Of a stretch of 48,870 bases of DNA, positions 14,007 through 22,882 are shown one piece after another. The DNA comes from a virus: IMG/VR virus record IMGVR_UViG_3300005529_000051, positions 1-48,870 of that record; one strand, given 5' to 3'. Under the pieces are notes generated by a model. The model saw nothing but the letters and a program-made list of their open reading frames with translations. It was not told the DNA's origin and did not search any database. Every line of letters starts with the position of its first letter. Within the stretch, counting starts at the first letter, position 1. Both the position numbers and the translations under genes were made by a program.

Positions 14007-15038
14007 TTAGTTGTATTCGCCACCGGTCGATGTCGCGCCGGCGATGCTGCCCGGAAGGACGTTGGGGCCCATGCCGTACACGCTGATGACCCCGTTCGAT
14101 GAGACGAAGTAACGCTGCCCCGTCATGGAACCGGTGAAGTTCTGGCTCCCGTTTCGAAGATCCAGGCCCGTTCCGCGAGAGATCCAGGCGAAGGCTCCCG
14201 AGAAGGATGGCGATCCTGTGATCGTGATCGTCAGGCCAGACTCGACGATAATATTGCCGTTGTTGCCGCCCCAGTAATGTGAGCCTGCCGCTCCGGCGAT
14301 CTGGTAATTGGCGATGATGTCGATAATGCCGCCGATATCGACATTGAAGTGCTGCCCATTGGGCGAATTCGCGCCCATGACGAAGCCGGTTCCGATCTCG
14401 ATGATCGCGGCTTCCTGGGAGGAAACACATGAGGTCGCGCCGGTTCCGTCGGTCGATGCGACCTTGAGATTCTGCAGCCGAAACGCGGCATGGGCGCGGG
14501 CGCTGATCGTCGTCGTCGAACTCGAGATCAGCACGTTCGACGGGGCGCCGGCGTTCCCGTTGATGATCACCTGGGCCGCAGCTTGACTTTGGCCCAGGAA
14601 CTTCCCCCAAACCTGGAATGAGCCGTAGGTGCCATCCGCCAGCTGGATCGTGACCGTCTGGCCGTTGAGGTCATAGTCCGTCGCCAGCACGTTGATTGCA
14701 TGCTGGATCGTCTGCCACGCGTGCCCGGAATCAAGGCCGGTATTGCTGTCGCTGCCGGTGCTGGCGTTGACATAGAACGTCGTCGCCGCCGTCAGCTTGA
14801 CCCGGCCAAGGGTCTGGATTGCAGTAAGCAGCTGGTTGAGCGCCGTTTTCGACGGCGACAAGCCGGCCGCCAAAACGACTGCGATCAGCTCTTCCTGCAC
14901 CGCGTTCGCCCAGTCGGCGTCCAGGATGGTGCCGCCGACGCCCGTGGTCGGATCCCCTTGGGTGAAATATCCCGCCGACCCCGGCGCGGCCGGAGTCGGA
15001 CGCGAACCGACGTTCGTCGAATTATCGATGCGATACAT
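14007..15038 (-). CDS. Tail fibre / beta-helix protein
   Basis: The 343-residue product starts with a conserved fibre N-terminus (MYRIDNSTNVGSRP, then YFTQGDPTTGVGGTILDADW and QEELIAVVLAAGLSPS) that is found in many phage fibres and links them to the baseplate. It continues with YVNASTGSDSNTG...AWQTIQHAINVL, an entry typical of right-handed beta-helix fibres, and then repeated short strands rich in Ile/Gly/Asn. It follows the Mu gp48-like gene, exactly where the first fibre gene is expected. Likely a receptor-binding or saccharide-binding fibre. No catalytic residues can be claimed. Confidence 0.8.
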   Translation of the reverse strand: MYRIDNSTNVGSRPTPAAPGSAGYFTQGDPTTGVGGTILDADWANAVQEELIAVVLAAGLSPSKTALNQLLTAIQTLGRVKLTAATTFYVNASTGSDSNTGLDSGHAWQTIQHAINVLATDYDLNGQTVTIQLADGTYGSFQVWGKFLGQSQAAAQVIINGNAGAPSNVLISSSTTTISARAHAAFRLQNLKVASTDGTGATSCVSSQEAAIIEIGTGFVMGANSPNGQHFNVDIGGIIDIIANYQIAGAAGSHYWGGNNGNIIVESGLTITITGSPSFSGAFAWISRGTGLDLRNGSQNFTGSMTGQRYFVSSNGVISVYGMGPNVLPGSIAGATSTGGEYN

Positions 15039-15060
15039 GGAATAGACCTTGCTGAGCGGA

Positions 15061-15741
15061 TCAGGAGGTGGTGACGACGCCGCCGCCGGTGTCGAAAACG
15101 ATGCCGCCGACCGTGTCCTCGAGGATTCCGCTGCCGTCGCCCGTGGTGTAGCTGAACAGCAGCGTGGTATGGGCCGGTTTGATCTCTTGCAGCGCGCACT
15201 CGAGGATCGAGTGGTTGAAGCTGAGCAGCGGCTCGCCGACCGCCGAGCGGCCGGTGCGGAAATAGGTCAGCGCCCCCTCGAGCGGCAGTGTGACGCGCCA
15301 GGCGTAGGCCCAGGCCGCGCCAAGCAGTGGCTGGCCGGTGCGGCCCATGCCGCAGCGAAACGGCGCGTACTGGGCGATGCTGATCGGATAGCCGAGGTTC
15401 GCGGCGTACTGAACGTAGTAGGCGACCGACTGGCCGCCGGTGCCGGCGAAACGCGCCACGACCAGGCCCTGCCGCTGCTGCAGGGTCGCGCTCGGGCCCG
15501 CACAGGGATCGGGAAGCCCGAGGCTCTGCTCCCATTCCGGGAGCAGATTGACCGCCGTAGCGGGGAAGGCGTCGACCAGTAGGCCGAGGGCCGCCACGTC
15601 GACGCGTCGGAAGCTGGCGGCGATCGCCGTCGCCAGCCGCGGAAACAGCGCGTTCGGATCCCGCGGCCACACGCGGCCGCGGGGAAACAGGGAGAGGACC
15701 GCGGCTGTGTAGTCCTCCAGCGAATTCGGCTGGCGGCCCAT
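15061..15741 (-). CDS. Mu gp48-like baseplate protein (YmfQ / DUF2313 family)
   Basis: The 226-residue protein shows the YmfQ pattern: DYTAAVLSLFPRGRVWP near the start, LLPEWEQSLGLPDPCAG in the middle, and LECALQEIKPAHTTLLFSY near the end. In Mu-like and P2-like tails this protein lies between the baseplate wedge protein and the fibres and probably connects them. Its position after the gp47 homologue (TGATG overlap) and before the first fibre conserves the Mu gene order. Normal length for the family. Confidence 0.85.
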   Translation of the reverse strand: MGRQPNSLEDYTAAVLSLFPRGRVWPRDPNALFPRLATAIAASFRRVDVAALGLLVDAFPATAVNLLPEWEQSLGLPDPCAGPSATLQQRQGLVVARFAGTGGQSVAYYVQYAANLGYPISIAQYAPFRCGMGRTGQPLLGAAWAYAWRVTLPLEGALTYFRTGRSAVGEPLLSFNHSILECALQEIKPAHTTLLFSYTTGDGSGILEDTVGGIVFDTGGGVVTTS

Positions 15742-16883
15742 TAAACGAAGCTCACCGTCCCGAGGGTGGCCAGGAATCCGGCCGTGCTGGTGATGTTGCC
15801 GGTCGGACCGGGCGCGACGGACCCGTTGGAGCAGCTGACGGCGGTCATGACGAAGCCGCTGGCGCCAGGGATGGCGCCGATCGCCGACTCGATGAACGAC
15901 AGGTCGACCACGCCGCCGGGCGAGGCCTCGTTGATGAACACCTGGGCGATCGCAGCCTGCACAGCCGACTTGACGCTCGACGACACGCTGGCGATGCCGG
16001 CGATGGTGAAGTTGACCGTGTTGGCCTGCGGCGCGCTGGCGTAGACCAGGGCGGTGACCGGCTGCAGGCCATAGACATAGTTGGCGACCGCCAGCTGATC
16101 ACCCGTGGCCGTGTAGGGCGAGCGGGTTTCAGACGTGGCGACCCCGTTGGTCCCTTGCGGGAAGCCGCCATGCGCGGCCTCGGCCTGGTCCATCATGAAG
16201 AACAGCTGCACCGTGCCGGCGCCCATGCCCTCCGGGTCAACCCAGGCCCGCGTGACGCCGGCGACGGCGAGGGCCCAGGTCTCATAGTCGTTGGCCGCGC
16301 CGCCCTGGGGCGGCCGCTGGTACGCGACCAGCATGCGGCTGCGCAGGCTGTCGTCGAGCTCGACGTCCGCCCCGCCGGTGAGGTTGCTCGAGGCGGCCCC
16401 CGTCGACTGCACGTTGGCGATCGCCGAGCCCAAGGTCATGGACACGCCGGAATCGGCGTTGCCGTTCGCACCCGGCGTAACGGCCTGCAGCGGGACCGTC
16501 ACCACGCTGCCCGAACCCGTAGCGTCGGCGGTCGAAATATATGCCACGCCGTCGCCGCGCACGACGTTCGTCCCGGCCGGGACGGTGGGAGCGCCGGTCA
16601 CCACGAACTGGGCCGAGCCCGTCGCCGGCGTCGCCGCTTTGCGGAACACCTGGCGTAGGGCCGCCCAAGCCTCGAGGAACACATCGGTGGCGGTGAACGG
16701 GCTCGCCTGCTTGGCGATGTAGTCGAGGTAGCCGAACAGCAGATTGACGCCCAGGGCGACGACCTTGCCGATGACGCCCAGGTTGGTGAACCGCAACAGC
16801 CCGTCCGCACCGGCGAGGTTGGTGGTGATGTCCGACGCGGTGTCGTCCTGCAACACGCTGAGCGATGGGCGCGGCCAAGGCAT
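15741..16883 (-). CDS. Baseplate J-like wedge protein (Mu gp47 family)
   Basis: The 380-residue protein is a baseplate J homologue. PWPRPSLSVLQDDTASDI opens the gene, and the sequence continues with EAWAALRQVFRKAATPATGSAQFVV, the GTNVVRGDGVAYISTADA beta region and the central DDSLRSRML..PPQGGAANDYETWAL motif that identifies the family. Baseplate J forms the wedges that hold the sheath and change shape when the tail contracts. It stands between gp46- and gp48-like genes as in Mu. Confidence 0.95.
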   Translation of the reverse strand: MPWPRPSLSVLQDDTASDITTNLAGADGLLRFTNLGVIGKVVALGVNLLFGYLDYIAKQASPFTATDVFLEAWAALRQVFRKAATPATGSAQFVVTGAPTVPAGTNVVRGDGVAYISTADATGSGSVVTVPLQAVTPGANGNADSGVSMTLGSAIANVQSTGAASSNLTGGADVELDDSLRSRMLVAYQRPPQGGAANDYETWALAVAGVTRAWVDPEGMGAGTVQLFFMMDQAEAAHGGFPQGTNGVATSETRSPYTATGDQLAVANYVYGLQPVTALVYASAPQANTVNFTIAGIASVSSSVKSAVQAAIAQVFINEASPGGVVDLSFIESAIGAIPGASGFVMTAVSCSNGSVAPGPTGNITSTAGFLATLGTVSFV

Positions 16884-17324
16884 TCAGAGCACTCCTGCCC
16901 AAGCCCAGCTGAAATTCCGGGTCAGCTTGACGCCGTTCGGCTGGTGAAAGGTGATCTGGGCGGCCAGGAACCCGAGGCCGTCCCATTCGGTGAGGATATC
17001 GAGACCGGCGATGACGCCGTCGTCGATCATCCATTGCAGCGCCGCGGCAATGTAGTCCTTGGCCTTGGCCAGGGTCTCCGGGGTTTTCTTCGACCGCTCG
17101 AGCAGCCACAGCTTGGAGCCGATCGGATAGGTCTCGCCCTGGTCTCCCCACCAGCCGCGCGCGTCGTCTGTGCCGTCGGGGATCTCGTCGTCGGGACCTG
17201 CCTCGGCGTCGGTGAAGAGGCTGATCAGCGCTGCCGTCTCGAGGTCGTTTCCGGCCAAGAGCGCGGCGCCGGCCATCTGCCAGTCGCCGAAAGCGCCCTG
17301 CCAGACCGTCGTGATGTCGGGCAT
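16884..17324 (-). CDS. Mu gp46-like baseplate protein (GPW/gp25 type)
   Basis: The 146-residue product matches phage gp46: DLETAALISLFTDAEAG near the start, DARGWWGDQGETYPIGSKLWLLERSK in the middle and IDDGVIAGLDILTEWD near the end. In Mu it is a baseplate wedge component and functions in the T4 gp25 manner as the site where sheath assembly is initiated. The gene touches the gp47 homologue and follows gp45, an exact copy of Mu order. Confidence 0.9.
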   Translation of the reverse strand: MPDITTVWQGAFGDWQMAGAALLAGNDLETAALISLFTDAEAGPDDEIPDGTDDARGWWGDQGETYPIGSKLWLLERSKKTPETLAKAKDYIAAALQWMIDDGVIAGLDILTEWDGLGFLAAQITFHQPNGVKLTRNFSWAWAGVL

Positions 17325-17332
17325 GGAGGCTC

Positions 17333-17839
17333 CTAGCCGGTCGGGGCCTCGGTATCACCCGAGCCCGTCTGAACGCCGGGGTGGACGTGGTTCATGAGGC
17401 TGATGCCGCCGGCCTTGACGTCGCCGGTGGCGTCGAGCTCGCCGTCGATGAACACCTTGCCGCCGGCGCATGGCGTCAGCGTGATGCCGGCGGCCGAGAG
17501 GACGATGGTGTTGCCGCGATTGTCGTAGAGGGCGACGTCGCCCGGGTTGAGATTTTTCAGCCGCGAGGCCTGGTGATTGGTGGCGACCACGACCGCATTT
17601 GACAGGTCGCCGTCGTGACAGGTGACGACGACATCGGAGCCCGCCGGCGGCGAGCTCGCGAGCCCATATTCGACCAGGCGCGGCAAGCGGTCCCTGATGC
17701 CGAGCGATTTCCCGCTCGCGTCGATCGGCCCAAAGTCGGCCTGCAGCCGCTGCACCGGCCCAGTGTCGTCGGTCAGCAGCAACCGGCCGAACCGCATGGC
17801 ATGTTTGAAGCGTGTGGCGAGGCGGTCGAGGCCGTTCAT
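17333..17839 (-). CDS. Mu gp45-like spike / baseplate assembly protein V
   Basis: Starting at ATG 17839 (which overlaps the previous stop), the 168-residue protein has an OB-fold-like N-terminal half (GPVQRLQADFGPIDASGKSLGIRDRLPRLVEYGLASSPPAGSDVVV) followed by short beta repeats (NPGDVALYDNRGNTIVLSAAGITLTPCAG) and ends with MNHVHPGVQTGSGDT, an HxH-type end that binds iron at the tip of the Mu spike. It is the membrane-piercing spike. A longer frame to 18028 reads antisense to the neighbour and is not used. Confidence 0.9.
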   Translation of the reverse strand: MNGLDRLATRFKHAMRFGRLLLTDDTGPVQRLQADFGPIDASGKSLGIRDRLPRLVEYGLASSPPAGSDVVVTCHDGDLSNAVVVATNHQASRLKNLNPGDVALYDNRGNTIVLSAAGITLTPCAGGKVFIDGELDATGDVKAGGISLMNHVHPGVQTGSGDTEAPTG

Positions 17840-18906
17840 TGCACCCCCGCGATGACCGGCAACAGCAGGATCGGCTCTGGCATGAAGGCCGCCGGCGGCA
17901 TCAAAGTGAGCTCTGCGCGTGTGCCGAGCGGGCCATCTCGCAGATAGGTGACCTCGCCAAGCGTCCAGGTTTCGTTGGTCACCTTGAGCGCCGGAAGGTT
18001 CACCGGGACCAGGGTGTTGGGCGTCCACAACACGCCGGCGCTATCACGCCAGGAGTCGACGGTGACCTGAACCCGGTTGCCGCGCCCAGCGCGCCGGGCG
18101 GCTTCCCAGGTGGCGCGCTTTTGGGCCACGTCCTGGCCGCCGGCGGGCGCCTCGGCGATGATGTATTTCAGGCGATGACGCGGGACGTTGGGATCCTTGG
18201 CGCTGCCGATCAGATTTCCGCCATAGCCGACGTCTCCGGTCACCTCGGCGCTCATTAGGAAGGCGTCGTACTCGGAATAACGCTCGCGCATCGAGCGCGG
18301 GGCGACCGCGCTTTGGACGTTCTGACCCTCCTCCGCGCCGCTGGCCGCCTTGGTGGCGCCAACCGCGCCCAGCACCAGGTTCCCGTCCGCCCCCTCATAG
18401 GCCAGCAGACCGGCGTAGCGGCAGATCCGCTCGATGATCTCATAGGCCGTCTGGCCCAGCGACAGGTTGAACTGCGGAATCGCCGGCCCCGGGTCGGGCG
18501 CGGTCACCGTCAGGTTCAGGTAGGCCGAGGCCAGCTTTTGCGCGATGGCAAGCGCGCTGGCGCCGGAGATCTGGCCCGTGGGCCATTCCGCTGAGCAGTC
18601 GACCAGGTCCTGGCATTTGCCACGGCCGCGGATGCGGATGGTGTGGCCCTGCGCGTCGTAACCCGGCTCATAGTCGTCGACGTAGCCGGTCAACACCAGG
18701 TCGCCACCGATGGTCACTGTGCAGGAATCGCCCGGATTGATCACCGCCGGCTGCGCCTGGCCCGGATAGCGCTCGGTCAAGGCGACCTCGAAATCCGACG
18801 GGCAGCGCTCGATGCCGCGGGTGACGCGCATTTCAGTCCAGCCGCTGATCGCCTTTGCGTTCACAGTCAGCACCAGGTCGCCGTCGGCGTGGGGCGATCC
18901 GGTCAT
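17836..18906 (-). CDS. Mu gp44-like baseplate hub protein (gpP family)
   Basis: The 356-residue protein corresponds to the Mu gpP hub, a relative of T4 gp27 and P2 gpD. Its parts include LTVNAKAISGWTEMRVTRGIERCPSDFEVALTERYP, a beta-barrel GGDLVLTGYVDDYEPGYD region, and the LGQTAYEIIERICRYAGLLAYEGADG helix typical of this group. It forms the trimeric ring between the tail tube and spike. The start overlaps the DNA circulation gene by one base, and the stop overlaps the spike gene. Confidence 0.9.
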   Translation of the reverse strand: MTGSPHADGDLVLTVNAKAISGWTEMRVTRGIERCPSDFEVALTERYPGQAQPAVINPGDSCTVTIGGDLVLTGYVDDYEPGYDAQGHTIRIRGRGKCQDLVDCSAEWPTGQISGASALAIAQKLASAYLNLTVTAPDPGPAIPQFNLSLGQTAYEIIERICRYAGLLAYEGADGNLVLGAVGATKAASGAEEGQNVQSAVAPRSMRERYSEYDAFLMSAEVTGDVGYGGNLIGSAKDPNVPRHRLKYIIAEAPAGGQDVAQKRATWEAARRAGRGNRVQVTVDSWRDSAGVLWTPNTLVPVNLPALKVTNETWTLGEVTYLRDGPLGTRAELTLMPPAAFMPEPILLLPVIAGVQ

Positions 18907-20252
18907 CAGCTGGCCAGGGCCGCAAAACTGGCCGGACAGAACAGCGGATTGGGGACGTCGCCCATCTGGGTCAGCAGCCCGTCGGAGCGGGACGGGTCGC
19001 GATAGATCCGCTGGGCGAGCACAGTCACCGGCAGGTTGGTCCCGAAGCTGAAGGTCTCGATCGCCGCCAGGCTGGCGCCGCGGACGGTCAGGTCCTGCAC
19101 CACGGCGACGCGCAGGGCGCGCAACGCGCCGAAGCTGGCGTCCTGGGCCTGGTCGCCGGCGACCTGGATCTCGTCGTCGATCACGGCGGTAACCGCCGCG
19201 CGCACGGCGTTCGCGTCGTCATAGCTGGTGGGCTGATAGGCGGCCGAGGCGCGGGCCAGGGCGGCGACGGCGGAGCGGCGCATCAGGTCGCCGACCGCAG
19301 AGCCGATGGGCGTCGAGACCGGCACGGGCGAGGCCTGGGCCAGGCCGGTGAGGATGCGCATGCCCTGCGCGGGATCTGCGGCGGTCGAGGCCAGCTGAGC
19401 GACCAGGGCCTGCGCTCCGGCAGACAATTGATCCGGCGTGGCGCTCGAGCCGCCCTGGCCTAGGTTTCCGGCCAGGTCGACCAGGTCGGTGATCGCAGAG
19501 GCGAGGCCGCCGCGTACATTGGCCGCGGCCTCGGCCAGGTCGTCGATGGTGACGGCGCCCGAAAGCACCGACAGGAAGGCCGAGCCCAAGCCGCCCAGGT
19601 TGCCGCCGTTGAAAAACCGGCCGAACGGCCCGTTCATCTGGCTGGCTAGCTGGAAAAGATTGGTGGCGTCGCCCGCCAGGGACGAGATCTCGCCGGTCCA
19701 GCCGCCCAGCGCGGTCTGCGCCAGCTGGGCGGCGAAGCCGCCGATCCCCAGTTGCGGGGTCACCGCATCATTGAAATCCGAGGCCGCGCTCTTTTCCGCG
19801 TCGTCCGCGGTGGATTTGGTCTGATCGGCGGTCGAGGCGGCGCTGGAGGGAAACTGGCGCGTCCCCGCCTCGGTCACCGTCAAGGTGAATTCGATGCGGT
19901 TGGCGGTCTCGTCGTCGCTGGTGACCAGCACTGGCAGATCGACCGTGAGCTCGCCCAGCGTGGGGTGCACCAGCTTGAACGGCCCCGCGGCCTCGGCGGC
20001 GGCGATCAGCTGCTTTTCCTGGTCGAACACCGACCCGCCGCCATAGACGGCGGAGTCGGCGATCAGGAAGCCGCGGATGGTGATGCGCCGCGCGCGCCGG
20101 CCGAGGCCCTCCAGCCATGGCGTGTCGCGGAACGGGTATTCGTGGGCGACGCCGCGGCGGCCGAATTCTTTCTCGGTCCCGTGCACCGCGAACGGCACGC
20201 CAGCGAAAGATGCCGGCGAGAGCCCGTCAAGCCAGTCCTGGTAGGTCGCCAT
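18906..20252 (-). CDS. Mu gp43-like tail/DNA circulation protein (gpN family)
   Basis: The 448-residue protein begins with the DNA circulation N-terminal domain: WLDGLSPASFAGVPFAVHGTEKEFGRR, then PWLEGLGRRARRITIRGFLIAD and the KLVHPTLGELTV region. A long Ala-rich helical middle (200-340) and a conserved TRGASLAAIETFSFGTNLPVTVLAQRIYRDPSR-type C-terminal part follow. Residue runs are given only as markers. In Mu the homologue is a tail component adjoining the hub, and the name circulation comes from early genetics. It starts one base after the tape-measure stop. Confidence 0.88.
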   Translation of the reverse strand: MATYQDWLDGLSPASFAGVPFAVHGTEKEFGRRGVAHEYPFRDTPWLEGLGRRARRITIRGFLIADSAVYGGGSVFDQEKQLIAAAEAAGPFKLVHPTLGELTVDLPVLVTSDDETANRIEFTLTVTEAGTRQFPSSAASTADQTKSTADDAEKSAASDFNDAVTPQLGIGGFAAQLAQTALGGWTGEISSLAGDATNLFQLASQMNGPFGRFFNGGNLGGLGSAFLSVLSGAVTIDDLAEAAANVRGGLASAITDLVDLAGNLGQGGSSATPDQLSAGAQALVAQLASTAADPAQGMRILTGLAQASPVPVSTPIGSAVGDLMRRSAVAALARASAAYQPTSYDDANAVRAAVTAVIDDEIQVAGDQAQDASFGALRALRVAVVQDLTVRGASLAAIETFSFGTNLPVTVLAQRIYRDPSRSDGLLTQMGDVPNPLFCPASFAALAS

Positions 20253-22046
20253 TTACGCCACGCTCGAAAGACTGTGTTCCACGCCGGCGGTCGCGCGCAC
20301 CGCCCCAGAGGCGCGGGTCAAGACGGCGGCCGGCTGATCGGTACGGATGCGCACATTGACGTCGACCTTGCCCGCCGAGCCTCCGGCGCCCAGAGAGTTG
20401 AGGGCGTCCTCGGCGCGGCGCCCACGGGCGGCCGCCTCAGGCGCGCCGGCCGCCGGGACCTCGTAGAATTGCGAGATCAGGGCGGCAGCCTGGGCGGCGG
20501 TTTGGGCGGCGCTGAGCTTCTGGCCAACGCCGGCGTACTTGCCCTGGGTGAGCTCGAATTCGATGAAGCGAAGCTGTTCGTCGAGCGAGCTGCCGACGAT
20601 CGAATGACCAGCCCAGCGCGCGAAGTCCTGCTGGCGAGGGCCGTGCCACTGGGCCGCGCCGTAAGCCCGGCCGCCATCGTTGGATCCGGCGGGGTTGGGA
20701 CTCACGCCGCTTTCGTCGACCAGGTTCTGCGCGATGCCGGCGGCCTGCGCCTGGCTCCAGCCCTGTTCACGGAAAAATCCGTAGGCCTTGCGAAAGCCCG
20801 CGCCGGCGACCGCCGGGCCGCGATCGGCGATGATCCCGCCGCCGCGCGAGTAGGAGGCGGGGGTGATGTTTCCGCCGAAGCCGCCGCCCTTCATCCACCA
20901 GGCGTTGGCGAAGGCGTCCTGGTGCTGGTCAAACCAGTCGGTGATCGCCTTGCCGATCCCGAGCTCGGCGTCGCGGGTGGCGTTGAGCATTCCGCCGCCG
21001 CCGCCCAAAACGCCGCCTAGCAGCCCGGCGCCAGGCCCAAAGAACGGCAACGCCGCGGCCAGCGCCTGCTTGTGCTTGGCGGCCTGCTCGACGACCACCT
21101 GCGACGGCTTTTTCTTGCCGTTGACCATCTGGTCGAGCAGATCCAGCGCCTTGCCGAGATCTGCGATCAGCGGCTGCGTCCAGGGGATCACGACCTTTTC
21201 AGCCAGGTCGTGCTTGAGGCCCTGCCATTGGTTGTGCAGCTGGGTCAAAGAGCGACTGAACTGGGTCGATTGGTTGATCTGGGCGTCGGTAAATTCCGCG
21301 CCGCTAGCAGCGTACTGCGCCATGTCGCCCTGTACGGCTCGAGCGCCTCGCCGCAGCATCGACAGAGCGGCGTCCGCGCCAAACACCTTGGCGATCATCT
21401 CCTGGGTCTGCGGATTGGTGTTCCGCTGCAGGGCGTTGGCGATGTCGAGCATCGCGCGCTTGGTGTCGATCAGGCCGTCCTTGGTGTAGTGGGTCCGGAT
21501 CCCCAGCTGGTTCATCAGCTGGAGGGCCTGATTGTTGCGGCCCCAGCGTGCGTCGTTGAGGGTGTTGCCGACATTCTGCAGGGCGCCGGTCATGGCCTCG
21601 GCCGAGACGCCATTGAGCTCGGCGGCCCCGCGGAATTCCTGCAGGTCGCGGGTGGAGATCCCCAAGAGCTTGCTGGTGCGGCCGATCTCGGTGGCGGCGC
21701 CGGCGATGTTGCCGGCGAACTTCACCGATCCGACCGCCGCCGCGCCCAGCGCCACGCCGAGGATGCCGACGCCGGTTGCGGCCGCTGCGGTGGCGCCGCC
21801 CAGCACGCCGGCGGCCTCGGCCGCGTCGCCCATGCCTCCAAAGGCGTCCAGGACCGACTTGCGCAGGCCGCCCATGCCCTGCACCAGGTCGCCGAGGCCG
21901 GAGCCCTTGGCGAATTTTCCGGTGGCCTGCTCGAGGATGCCGACCGGCTTGGTCAGCCCCTCGAATTCCTTTTTGGCTGCGCGCACGCCCTCGGCGGTCT
22001 TGTTCTTCGCCGTGATATCGACGTTGAACTTGGAGTTGCCAGCCAT
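20253..22046 (-). CDS. Tail tape measure protein with embedded tail lysozyme
   Basis: The 597-residue tape measure has a charged helical start, a hydrophobic segment (about 80-112, AATGVGILGVALGAAAVGSVKFAGN) and helical repeats. Residues 418-540 then form a phage-tail lysozyme domain (AYGFFREQGWSQAQAAGIAQ, then NLVDESGVSP with a candidate catalytic Glu445, GRAYGAAQWHGPRQ). This domain would open the cell wall locally as the tail tube passes. The length implies a rather short tail of about 90 nm, by the usual rule of 1.5 angstrom per residue. Start codon overlaps the stop of the frameshifted chaperone (TGATG). Confidence 0.9.
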   Translation of the reverse strand: MAGNSKFNVDITAKNKTAEGVRAAKKEFEGLTKPVGILEQATGKFAKGSGLGDLVQGMGGLRKSVLDAFGGMGDAAEAAGVLGGATAAAATGVGILGVALGAAAVGSVKFAGNIAGAATEIGRTSKLLGISTRDLQEFRGAAELNGVSAEAMTGALQNVGNTLNDARWGRNNQALQLMNQLGIRTHYTKDGLIDTKRAMLDIANALQRNTNPQTQEMIAKVFGADAALSMLRRGARAVQGDMAQYAASGAEFTDAQINQSTQFSRSLTQLHNQWQGLKHDLAEKVVIPWTQPLIADLGKALDLLDQMVNGKKKPSQVVVEQAAKHKQALAAALPFFGPGAGLLGGVLGGGGGMLNATRDAELGIGKAITDWFDQHQDAFANAWWMKGGGFGGNITPASYSRGGGIIADRGPAVAGAGFRKAYGFFREQGWSQAQAAGIAQNLVDESGVSPNPAGSNDGGRAYGAAQWHGPRQQDFARWAGHSIVGSSLDEQLRFIEFELTQGKYAGVGQKLSAAQTAAQAAALISQFYEVPAAGAPEAAARGRRAEDALNSLGAGGSAGKVDVNVRIRTDQPAAVLTRASGAVRATAGVEHSLSSVA

Positions 22047-22470
22047 CAGATCGGCACTCCCTGACCGCGAGACTTCATGACCACCTCAGCCCGGCGCGCC
22101 CACATCCGGACCTCAGTGCCCGTCATCGGATCCCAGTCTTTCGGGCTCCAGCCGAAGGCCAAGGTAAGCTTGAAGTAGGCTAGGTCGCTTGCGGCTGGGC
22201 GCGCCGCGTAAAACCCTCGAGGAATCCGGCCGCACGCGTGAGGATCCGTACGCTGAGCTTTTCGGCCTCGCTTTGGGGGACGCCGGCCATCAGGGCGATG
22301 GCGAAATAATCGGAGTCGAGACCGGATCTTGCGCTGATCTGCTTCATCTCGGCGCCAGTCGGCTCGCGAAGGCAAAGCACCGAGACCTGTTCGCCTCGGT
22401 TGTCGATGATCGGCGCTTTCAGGGGGATGTTTAGCGTGTCTGGGAGCGCGTCGATTTCGTCCTGGGTCAA
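22046..22470 (-). CDS. Tail assembly chaperone, -1 frameshift fusion product (gp41/E + E')
   Basis: Ribosomes that slip -1 at 22210-22216 read 87 residues of the zero frame and then 54 residues of the -1 frame to the stop at 22046-22048, making a 141-residue fusion. The added part begins YAARPAASDLAYFKLTLAFGW and continues with SPKDWDPMTGTEVRMWARRAEVV, the pattern of the E' half in P2/Mu-type tails. Such short/long chaperone pairs coat the tape measure during tail assembly at a fixed ratio. The fusion end overlaps the tape measure ATG. A separate gene for the second part would lack a good start. Confidence 0.85.
22180..22470 (-). CDS. Tail assembly chaperone, short form (Mu gp41-like)
   Basis: The 96-residue zero-frame protein fits the phage tail assembly chaperone E/41/14 family: NIPLKAPIIDNRGEQVSVLCLREPTGAEM, later SGLDSDYFAIALMAGVP and the SEAEKLSVRILTRAAGFLEGF helix. 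It lies between the tube and the tape measure as in other contractile tails. It ends at a TAG 26 bases past the slippery site; the -1 frame supplies the long form. Start ATG at 22470, three bases after the tube gene's stop. Confidence 0.85.
   Translation of the reverse strand: MTQDEIDALPDTLNIPLKAPIIDNRGEQVSVLCLREPTGAEMKQISARSGLDSDYFAIALMAGVPQSEAEKLSVRILTRAAGFLEGFTRRAQPQAT
22210..22216 (-). promoter_or_regulatory. Slippery heptamer G GGT TTT for -1 frameshifting
   Basis: On the minus strand the zero frame reads GAG GGT TTT ACG. The heptamer GGGTTTT fits X XXY YYZ exactly, so the P- and A-site tRNAs can re-pair after a one-base backward slip (GGG TTT). The heptamer lies near the end of the chaperone's zero frame, where programmed slippage is found in many tailed phages. 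Confidence 0.85.
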
Positions 22471-22473
22471 GGA

Positions 22474-22842
22474 TCAGTTCTCCGAAACGTCGAAGCCGTT
22501 GAACTTGGCCTCGAGCTTGGCCTCCTCGGTGTCGACCTCCTGGGTGTCGACGGCGAACATGTTGCGGCCAATGACGGTCTTGCCGTTGGCCAAGCCGAGC
22601 ACGATGGTGCTGTTGGTGATGGCGTTGATCGACGCCACCGACAGGCCGCCGGTGTCGCGCAGGGAGACGGCGATGTACGGCATAACCGGCATCTCTTTGT
22701 ACCCATGGGGACCGTCCTGACCGACCATGGGCTCGCGGGTGACCGTCGAGGGACTGTAGCGGACCTGGCCCGCCACGGCGTAGCTCTGGCCGTCGATCGC
22801 CATGGTGGCGATACCGGCAACGCGGTTGGTAGTGTCGCCCAT
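22474..22842 (-). CDS. Tail tube protein (Mu gpM family)
   Basis: This 122-residue inner tube protein of the contractile tail contains NRVAGIATMAIDGQSYAVAGQVRYSPSTVTREPMVGQDGPHGYKEMP-type sequence at the start (markers IDGQSYAVAG and VGQDGPHGYKE). A beta-rich middle with SLRDTGGLSVASINAITNSTI and the FAVDTQEVDTEEAKLEAKFNG end are typical of the family. Tube hexamers stack inside the sheath and conduct DNA. The gene is directly downstream of the sheath gene and followed by the frameshifted chaperone. Confidence 0.9.
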   Translation of the reverse strand: MGDTTNRVAGIATMAIDGQSYAVAGQVRYSPSTVTREPMVGQDGPHGYKEMPVMPYIAVSLRDTGGLSVASINAITNSTIVLGLANGKTVIGRNMFAVDTQEVDTEEAKLEAKFNGFDVSEN

Positions 22843-22882
22843 CGGCGGCGCTCCTTATTGGGTCACAGACCCGCTAGAGGTT

